Of a stretch of DNA of 64,000 nucleotides, positions 58,970 through 64,000 are shown piece by piece. The first letter of the stretch is position 1. Each line of letters begins with the position of its first letter. The translations under genes and the position numbers were made by a program. The DNA is from Sphingomonas chungangi. GTDB taxonomy: Bacteria; Pseudomonadota; Alphaproteobacteria; Sphingomonadales; Sphingomonadaceae. The notes below the pieces were generated by a model that made no database searches, had not been told where the DNA came from, and worked only from the letters and a program-made list of their open reading frames with translations. The DNA is taken from contig NZ_JACEIB010000027.1 of assembly GCF_013778325.1 (NCBI RefSeq), positions 124,001-188,000 on the forward strand, given 5' to 3'.

Positions 58970-59445
58970 GCCGGATCGCACTCCACGACATGATCCAGGT
59001 CGAGCCGGTCCGGCAGCGGTTCGCCGGTCTCCAGCAGAGACTTGAGGCCCGACAGGATCACGGGCCAACCCCTCGCGACGCCGGGGCGGATGATGCTGCC
59101 CTCGACGAAGCCGGAATGCGTCATCGTCAGCCGTACAGCGCCACCGCCCACCTCGACGATGTCGTAGGTCACGCGCGTATCCCCTTCATCATGCATCGGT
59201 CCCGGCGCAGGATGGAGAAAGCCGTGGGAGAGCCGGTGAGGCGGATCGGCCTCGAACACCTCGCCGGAAAAATCGATGCCGCCATCCGGGCGCCGGAAGA
59301 TGACGGTATCGCCCTTCCGCCAGCCCGATTCGTTGGTGCGACCATACCAGAAGGCGGCGGTGGAACGGCCGTCGGTCAGTGCGTCCCACACCGACTGGGC
59401 CGACGCGCGGATATAAACGACATAGACATAGTCCGAATCGCTCAC
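58966..59445 (-). CDS. SRPBCC (AHSA1-type) protein 1
   Basis: 159 aa from a GTG overlapping the previous stop (GTGA). AHSA1/START-like fold: YVVYIRASAQSVWDALTD, AAFWYGRTNESGWRKGD, FEADPPHRLSHGF, and late GWPVILSGLKSLLETGEPL. Such proteins form a hydrophobic cavity; no ligand is known. It is the last gene of an ArsR-SRPBCC-SRPBCC unit. An ATG-led upstream extension would be out of keeping with the family N-terminus. Confidence 0.82.
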   Translation of the reverse strand: MSDSDYVYVVYIRASAQSVWDALTDGRSTAAFWYGRTNESGWRKGDTVIFRRPDGGIDFSGEVFEADPPHRLSHGFLHPAPGPMHDEGDTRVTYDIVEVGGGAVRLTMTHSGFVEGSIIRPGVARGWPVILSGLKSLLETGEPLPDRLDLDHVVECDPA

Positions 59446-59900
59446 GGTTGTTCTCCCATGGCAAGCGGCAGGGGCCGCCCGGTTTCGCATAAGGTCTTGA
59501 GCGCCGAGAGAATCTTGGACCAACCCTCGCGACCCGCCTCCTGCCAGGCATCGGGCACCGGCAGGTGGTGAAATTCCGACACGCTGAGCTTCACGACGCC
59601 TTCGGTCGCGGGCTCGATGCGATATTGGATCTCGTTCTGGCGGCCCTCGCCCAGCGGATTGCCGGGCATCCGCCAGAGGATGCGCAGGCGATGCGGCGGT
59701 TCGATCGCGAGGATTTCGCCATCGACCGCCAGCGCGCCGTCCGGGCCCAGGACCCGGTAGGGACCACCCGCCGCCCCGCCGATCTCGATCCGGCAGCCGA
59801 AGAACCAGAACGGGCTGTCCGCCTCGCTGGTGAGCAAGCGCCAGAGTTTTTCGACATCGGTCGCGATGAAGGCGATGTAGACCAGATCAGGCTTGTCCAT
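59442..59900 (-). CDS. SRPBCC (AHSA1-type) protein 2
   Basis: 152 aa, paralogous to its downstream neighbour: LVYIAFIATDVEKLWRLLTS, FWFFGCRIEIGGAAGGPY, LAIEPPHRLRILWRMPG, GWSKILSALKTLCETGRPL. It overlaps both its neighbours (14 bp with the ArsR gene, 4 bp with SRPBCC 1). Tandem SRPBCC genes behind an ArsR regulator are a common bacterial layout; the inducing ligand is unknown and is perhaps bound by these proteins. Confidence 0.83.
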   Translation of the reverse strand: MDKPDLVYIAFIATDVEKLWRLLTSEADSPFWFFGCRIEIGGAAGGPYRVLGPDGALAVDGEILAIEPPHRLRILWRMPGNPLGEGRQNEIQYRIEPATEGVVKLSVSEFHHLPVPDAWQEAGREGWSKILSALKTLCETGRPLPLAMGEQP

Positions 59901-60222
59901 CCTCTTCGATCCTCCGCTTGAACTCGACGAGACCGGCCACGCGATCCGCCTCGAACGCCCCGATCCAGCGCGCCGCGATCTGCTGGATCGGCACGGGGTT
60001 CAGGTAATGCAGTTTCTCCCGTCCCCGCCGCACAACCGCGACGAGGTTCGCCGCCTCCAGCATGGCGAGGTGCTTGGAGGCGCCCTGCCGGGTCATCGGC
60101 AGTCCGTCGATCAGGACGGCCAGCGTCAGCCCCTGCGCCGCGCGCAGCCGGTCCAGCAACTGACGGCGGACGGGATCGGCGAGCGCACGGAACAGCAGGT
60201 CCTCATCCACGCCGCGACTCAT
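59887..60222 (-). CDS. ArsR family winged-helix repressor
   Basis: 111 aa from the ATG at 60220-60222; a TTG two codons earlier is possible. ArsR pattern: LFRALADPVRRQLLDRLRAAQGLTLAVLIDGLPMTRQGASKHLAMLEAANLV, then VVRRGREKLHYLNPVPI. No metal-binding Cys are present, as in other SRPBCC-linked members. A perfect 16-bp palindrome ends 2 bp upstream of the ATG and occupies the place of a ribosome site, suggesting tight autorepression and possibly a leaderless message. Confidence 0.85.
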   Translation of the reverse strand: MSRGVDEDLLFRALADPVRRQLLDRLRAAQGLTLAVLIDGLPMTRQGASKHLAMLEAANLVAVVRRGREKLHYLNPVPIQQIAARWIGAFEADRVAGLVEFKRRIEEDGQA

Positions 60223-60224
60223 AG

Positions 60225-60240
60225 GCAACCATATGGTTGC
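60225..60240. promoter_or_regulatory. Perfect 16-bp palindrome, operator of the ArsR/SRPBCC unit
   Basis: GCAACCATATGGTTGC, fully self-complementary, 3-18 bp before the ArsR start codon. It lies where RNA polymerase would start, in the 21-bp gap before the stop of the upstream nucleotidyltransferase gene. It is a very likely binding site for the ArsR protein. Confidence 0.65.
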
Positions 60241-60243
60241 GTG

Positions 60244-61269
60244 TCAAGCCGGCTTGCGGATGGCCTTGGTCCAGAGGTGCTTCGCCAGCATCAGCGGCGG
60301 CATCCGCATCCAGTGCGACCGGACGAAGAAATACAGCCGCGTGAAGGGATAGCCCTGCCGCCCCCAACCATCGCGGGCGAGCAGGCGGCGCTTGATCAGC
60401 GGATCGCCGCTGTCCCACACCCGCCACCTCTTGGGGATCGGTGTGCCGTAAAGATCGTTGGCCTGCCGGGCAGCGCGTTCGACGGCGGGGCGCAGATCGT
60501 GGCGCTCGGCGCGTTCCTGCAAGCGGACCCAGAAGCTCTCGCCGTCGAACTCGCGGATCAGCCGATCGATGTCCCACAGGTTGCGCAGGCCGCCGGAAAG
60601 ATCGCCATCGGCGAAGAGATGCGCGACGGCGTGGATGATAATGTCCTCGTTCGACAACACCGACAGTCCGTTGCCGAGCAGCACCGCGCCTGCGAGCAAG
60701 GCGGCCGCATCCGGCGTCGGGCGCGCGGTCGGCGGCAGGATCGTGTGGTGTACGTCGATCATCCGGTCCCGGTCGCGGTGGATCAGCGGGGGCAGCTCGT
60801 GCATCCAGCGGCGATAATAGGAATCGTCATAGGCGTTTTCCTTCACCCACTCCCAGCCGGTCGCGCGCAAGGCCGCCTCCGCCTCGCCGAGCGCCTCGCG
60901 CGGGACGAGGATGTCGAGATCGCCGATCGAGCGTCCCTGCCCCGCATCCAGCCCGGCCGCGACGAAGGCGGTGCCCTTGAGCAGCACGACGGGGATACCG
61001 AGCGGCGCCAGAGCCCGCCGCGCCATCTCCGCTTCCCACAAGGCGGCGCGGCGTTCCTCGTCGGCGCCCGCGCGCGCATCGGCGAGGATGCGCGCGACCG
61101 AAGCCGGCACCGCCCGCGAATCGAGCCGGCAAGCGAGCGTACCCAGCAGCCGTTCCGCGCGGGCTGCCGTCAACAGCGCGGTCCAGTCGGCCATCTCGAT
61201 CCCGGCTACGGTCTCGGGATCGCGCAAGGCCGTGACGAGAAGCCGCGCGGCCTTCAAGTTTCGCCCCAC
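60244..61269 (-). CDS. Nucleotidyltransferase family protein (HPr-rel-A cluster)
   Basis: 341 aa. The NTP_transf_5-like pattern is seen: VVLLKGTAFVAAGLDAGQGRSIGDLDILVPREALGEAEAAL has the GS...DxD metal site, later MIDVHHTILPP and LSNEDIIIHAVAHLFADGD. Relatives occur with lasso-peptide-like and exopolysaccharide clusters and may transfer a nucleotide to a protein or sugar. It overlaps the kinase gene upstream by 16 bp and is the last gene of this four-gene unit. Confidence 0.8.
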   Translation of the reverse strand: MGRNLKAARLLVTALRDPETVAGIEMADWTALLTAARAERLLGTLACRLDSRAVPASVARILADARAGADEERRAALWEAEMARRALAPLGIPVVLLKGTAFVAAGLDAGQGRSIGDLDILVPREALGEAEAALRATGWEWVKENAYDDSYYRRWMHELPPLIHRDRDRMIDVHHTILPPTARPTPDAAALLAGAVLLGNGLSVLSNEDIIIHAVAHLFADGDLSGGLRNLWDIDRLIREFDGESFWVRLQERAERHDLRPAVERAARQANDLYGTPIPKRWRVWDSGDPLIKRRLLARDGWGRQGYPFTRLYFFVRSHWMRMPPLMLAKHLWTKAIRKPA

Positions 61270-62102
61270 AATCGATCAACCAGCATCATCCCCGCCTCGC
61301 CGTCCGGATAGTCGATCGCAAGCGCCGGCAGGTCTTGCACCAGCCGGGTCAGGGCGCCAAACCCCGCCTCACCGAGCGAAACATAATTGGTGGAAGCCTG
61401 GGTGAGCAGCATGAAGGTCTCGCTTGCCGCCAGCCGCTCGACATTCTCCGGCCGCCCGAAACGCGGGAAGAGCAGCATAGCGGGCGGCGCGGCCTCCGTC
61501 ATTCGCGCGATGGCGATTTCGGGCGGGCGCCAGTAGCCGATCATTCCCTTGGGCGTGCCCTCCAGCACCGGGCCGACCGCGCCGCCCGCCGAGCGCACCG
61601 CCGCCACCGCCTCGTTCTTGAGGCTCGAGGCGCGGGGAAAGGGATGGATGCGGCCATCTTCCAGATCCACGAACGCGAACTCGTCGCCGAGGAAACGCCA
61701 GCCGCGCAGCGCTAGCATCGTGGCAAGCGTCGATTTGCCCGATCCCGACGCGCCTGACATCAGCAGCACCCGTCCGTCCCGCTCCACGGCCGAACAGTGC
61801 AGCAGCAGGTGCCTCCGCCAGCCGAGCGCGACCTGCAGGTTCATCCCCATCTCGGCGGCGAGCAGCCCTTGACGCAACGGCAGCGGCGCCGCGTCGGGCA
61901 ACCAGAAATCCCCCGAGATGGCCACCGATGGCCGCGCGAAACGCCGCCACGGCTTTTCCGGAAATAGCCGCACCGTCATGTCCGGCACATCCGGCTTCGG
62001 ATAGCCGACGTAGAGCCGTTCCAGCGCCGCGATCGGCCCGCGCCACGCCGAGCCGATGCGGAAACCCACGGCCCCCACCTGAACCGAGAAACGATGTCTC
62101 AT
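61254..62102 (-). CDS. HprK-related kinase A
   Basis: 282 aa. Walker A SGASGSGKSTLATMLALRG near residue 118, followed by FLGDEFAFVDLEDG, which resembles the HPr kinase catalytic loop; the N-terminal region (FRIGSAWRGPIAALERLYVGYP) matches the HprK-related A family. No PTS HPr is encoded here, so the target is probably a different protein or peptide. It overlaps the PqqD-like gene by 4 bp and the nucleotidyltransferase by 16 bp. Confidence 0.82.
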   Translation of the reverse strand: MRHRFSVQVGAVGFRIGSAWRGPIAALERLYVGYPKPDVPDMTVRLFPEKPWRRFARPSVAISGDFWLPDAAPLPLRQGLLAAEMGMNLQVALGWRRHLLLHCSAVERDGRVLLMSGASGSGKSTLATMLALRGWRFLGDEFAFVDLEDGRIHPFPRASSLKNEAVAAVRSAGGAVGPVLEGTPKGMIGYWRPPEIAIARMTEAAPPAMLLFPRFGRPENVERLAASETFMLLTQASTNYVSLGEAGFGALTRLVQDLPALAIDYPDGEAGMMLVDRLWGET

Positions 62103-62365
62103 GCCCGCCAGGCCAGCCCGGCGATCACCAGCTCCTCCATCCGCGCCGCGATGGCCTGCGGATCGGCATCGGGAAGGTCGAACTGCCGCGAAAGCCGCGC
62201 CAACAGCGTGGGCGCGTCGGCCGGTCCCTCCGCCAACGCATCGAGCAGTTCGGGCGCGGGCGGCGCCAGTAGATGCGTCGCACCCGAGGGGCGGTGGTAG
62301 ATCGCGACCAGCTCGTCCAGCGCGATCGTCAGCCGGGCCGCCGGAGGATCGGCCGCATAGCGCAT
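62099..62365 (-). CDS. PqqD family peptide chaperone of the HPr-rel-A system
   Basis: 88 aa PqqD-like winged helix: LDELVAIYHRPSGATHLLAPPAPELLDAL, then LLARLSRQFDL and MEELVIAGLAWRA. PqqD proteins hold a precursor peptide for modifying enzymes, so this gene suggests that the cluster processes a peptide substrate. It is tightly coupled to the HprK-related kinase (4-bp overlap) and follows the Tat-type protein gene by 12 bp. Confidence 0.8.
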   Translation of the reverse strand: MRYAADPPAARLTIALDELVAIYHRPSGATHLLAPPAPELLDALAEGPADAPTLLARLSRQFDLPDADPQAIAARMEELVIAGLAWRA

Positions 62366-62377
62366 GTCAGGCGCCGC

Positions 62378-62806
62378 TCAGCGCCCCGGCATCTGCAGGG
62401 AGGCGTAGCAGGTGAAGCCGCTCGTACCGTGCTGGAGCCGGCGGATGTAATTGACGTAGGCCTGCCGCGCATTGGGGTCGAATCCCGCCGGCGACTGGCC
62501 GTTGATCATCTTCCTCGCCTCGTCGCCCGTTACCGGGCGCGGCGCGGGCGCGAAGGCGCCCTGCGTGTTCGGCGCCACCAGCTTGCCGTCGGTCGTGATA
62601 TATTTCCCGCCATGGGGCGGATCCGGGATCGGGATCTTGCAATTGAGCACCGAGGCCGCCGTCGACGCAAGCGCCGGCCGGATCGTCACCACCGACGAGG
62701 CCGCGACCGCGCCGAGCATCAGCACGCCCCGCCGCCCCGTCGAAGCGAGGCGGTCGTTTCCGCCATTTTCGGCGGAATTCTCCGGCTTGTCACAATCCTC
62801 GGCCAT
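62378..62806 (-). CDS. Tat-type exported protein heading the HPr-rel-A cluster
   Basis: 142 aa. Residues about 25-48 form a twin-arginine-like signal: TGRRGVLMLGAVAASSVV, then an Ala-rich cleavage region (PALASTAA). The mature part has Cys in LNCKIPIP and FTCYASL, and PNARQAYVNYIRRLQHGTSG; no known domain. It is the first gene of the unit, so it is a candidate substrate or product-carrier of the kinase/PqqD/nucleotidyltransferase set, an inference from position only. It is divergent from the histidine kinase gene (100 bp). Confidence 0.65.
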   Translation of the reverse strand: MAEDCDKPENSAENGGNDRLASTGRRGVLMLGAVAASSVVTIRPALASTAASVLNCKIPIPDPPHGGKYITTDGKLVAPNTQGAFAPAPRPVTGDEARKMINGQSPAGFDPNARQAYVNYIRRLQHGTSGFTCYASLQMPGR

Positions 62807-62906
62807 CTAGCCCCCAAATGCGTTATGCCTCCTACCATAGACGTAAACGGAGCGACGCATAAAGGGGCGGTTCCACGGGATCGGTGCAAAGCGGGACGGG
62901 TGACGG

Positions 62907-64000
62907 ATGGAGCGTATCGGTATCGCGGGCGTGATCGGCGTATTGGCACTGGCCTGCGGGCTGGCGCTGGCGCTCGCCGCCGCGGCCGAGCCGGTGACGC
63001 TCACGGCCGGTGTCCTGCTGGGCGTCGGCATCGCGCTGCTGATGTGGGTGGCACAACACTGGAGCCGCGAGCCCGAGGCCGAGGCGGAGCCCGCGCCGCC
63101 CCCCGCCCGGCCGGCGCCGAAGCTGGAGGATCTGCTCGGCGCGGTCGACGATCCGCTACTGCTCGTGGAAGGCCGGCAGGTGATGCGCGCCAATGCCGCG
63201 GCAATCCGCGTCCTCGGCGAGCATGTCGTCGGCGAGGACGTCCGCGTCGCGATCCGTCATCCCGTCGCTGCCGAGCTCCTGGCGGGCGAGTCCCACCTCG
63301 AGGGCAGCGTAGAGCTGATCGGACTGGGCGCGGCCGATCGCCACTGGCTGCTCTCCATCCAGCCGCTGGGCCAGGGCGCGAAGCTGGTGCGCCTGTCCGA
63401 CCGCACCGCGACCCGCGCCAGCGAACGCATCCGCGTCGATTTCGTCGCCAATGCCAGCCACGAACTGCGCACGCCGCTCGCCAGCCTGATCGGCTTCATT
63501 GAGACGCTGGAGGATGCCAACGGCCCGGACGAGGCCCCGGTGCGGGAGCGCTTCCTCAAGATCATGGCGGGCGAAGCGCGGCGCATGCAGAGGCTGGTCG
63601 ACGACCTGATCTCGCTCTCCCGGATCGAAGCGGACAAGCATCGCACCCCTGCCGACCCGATCGCGCTCGGCGCTCTGGCGCGCGAGACCGCCGACACGCT
63701 ACGCGGCGAACGCTGGCGGACCCGGATCGAACTGGCGGTCGAGGACGGCCTGCCGCCGGTGACGGGCGATCGCGCACAGCTCTCGCAGCTGCTCCACAAT
63801 CTCGTCGGCAACGCGCTCAAATATGGCGACCCGGAAAAGCCGGTGCGGGTGAAGGTGATGCGCAGCGGCACGACGATGATCAAGCTCGCGGTGGCGGACG
63901 AAGGCGAGGGCATCGCCGCCCAGCACCTGCCGCGCCTGACCGAGCGTTTCTATCGCGTCGATGCCGGCCGCAGCCGGCAGGCGGGCGGCACCGGCCTCGG
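62907..64000 (+). CDS. phoR: PhoR-like sensor histidine kinase, 3' end missing
   Basis: 364 residues are visible; the frame runs off the window. N-terminal hydrophobic segments (about 4-50), a PAS-like domain (about 75-165: LEDLLGAVDDPLLLVEGRQVMRANAAA), His185 in VANASHELRTPLASLIGF, N box LLHNLVGNALKYG, G1 VADEGEGI and the start of G2 GGTGLG. FYRVDAGRSRQAGGTGLG is typical of PhoR. It would sense phosphate limitation through the Pst system and phosphorylate PhoB. phoB or pst genes should follow beyond the window; until then the phosphate role is probable, not proven. Confidence 0.82.
   Translation, partial: MERIGIAGVIGVLALACGLALALAAAAEPVTLTAGVLLGVGIALLMWVAQHWSREPEAEAEPAPPPARPAPKLEDLLGAVDDPLLLVEGRQVMRANAAAIRVLGEHVVGEDVRVAIRHPVAAELLAGESHLEGSVELIGLGAADRHWLLSIQPLGQGAKLVRLSDRTATRASERIRVDFVANASHELRTPLASLIGFIETLEDANGPDEAPVRERFLKIMAGEARRMQRLVDDLISLSRIEADKHRTPADPIALGALARETADTLRGERWRTRIELAVEDGLPPVTGDRAQLSQLLHNLVGNALKYGDPEKPVRVKVMRSGTTMIKLAVADEGEGIAAQHLPRLTERFYRVDAGRSRQAGGTGL

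Noticed and set aside
62846-62874. Possible EcfG promoter for the HPr-rel-A cluster (GGAAC and CGTT on the minus strand)
   Set aside because: The spacer is 20 bp, outside the usual 16-17.

Overview
This is a high-GC chromosomal window, almost fully packed with genes, from an alphaproteobacterium that is most likely a sphingomonad. The evidence for that placement is: an F1-only ATP synthase operon (atpH-A-G-D-C without F0 genes); PhaR; CpaF; a TonB receptor / tryptophan-halogenase-like flavoprotein / GH3 glucosidase set; an HPr-rel-A type cluster; and promoters resembling the alphaproteobacterial general-stress sigma factor EcfG. I see no rRNA, tRNA, CRISPR array, prophage or insertion sequence, and no gene-free stretch longer than about 220 bp.

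Layout. 1-7.4 kb: end of gshB, flgM, xerC with its DUF484 partner, a GNAT acetyltransferase, priA, an EF-hand protein, ada and a DUF1203 gene. 7.5-12.9 kb: F1 ATP synthase operon, interrupted by a low-GC two-helix membrane ORF between atpA and atpG and by a double-hairpin repeat between atpD and atpC. 13-16.8 kb: cpaF, then an exported methyltransferase-like protein, an HExxH protein and a six-helix membrane protein. 16.8-20.1 kb: phaR divergent from a short PHA-synthase-like hydrolase, thiolase, ybaK. 20.1-25.3 kb: cysteine-cluster protein, mlaF, mlaE, alr, MFS transporter. 25.4-29.4 kb: trehalose operon otsB-GH15-otsA. 29.5-34.4 kb: soluble CBS-chemoreceptor, small periplasmic protein, MscS channel, aldo/keto reductase, GFA protein. 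34.4-45.0 kb: a ten-gene polyamine uptake and catabolism locus on the minus strand. 45.1-52.3 kb: gamma carbonic anhydrase and the glycoside locus. 52.3-54.8 kb: ohrR/ohr, SDR, HxlR regulator. 54.9-59.0 kb: glmS, glmU, gph. 59.0-60.2 kb: two SRPBCC proteins and their ArsR regulator. 60.2-62.8 kb: HPr-rel-A cluster. 62.9 kb to the end: a PhoR-like kinase, cut by the window edge.

How the parts work together. The polyamine locus encodes a PotABC-type importer lacking a binding-protein gene, two gamma-glutamyl ligases, two class III transaminases, PuuC-type dehydrogenase and PuuD hydrolase. This suggests a gamma-glutamyl route in which a transaminase replaces the missing PuuB oxidase. The otsB operon and the mscS gene each carry an EcfG-like promoter, tying trehalose metabolism and osmotic safety to the general stress response. 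The least understood parts are the atpA-atpG membrane ORF, the HPr-rel-A cluster with its Tat-type exported companion, and the three copies of a double-hairpin intergenic repeat.
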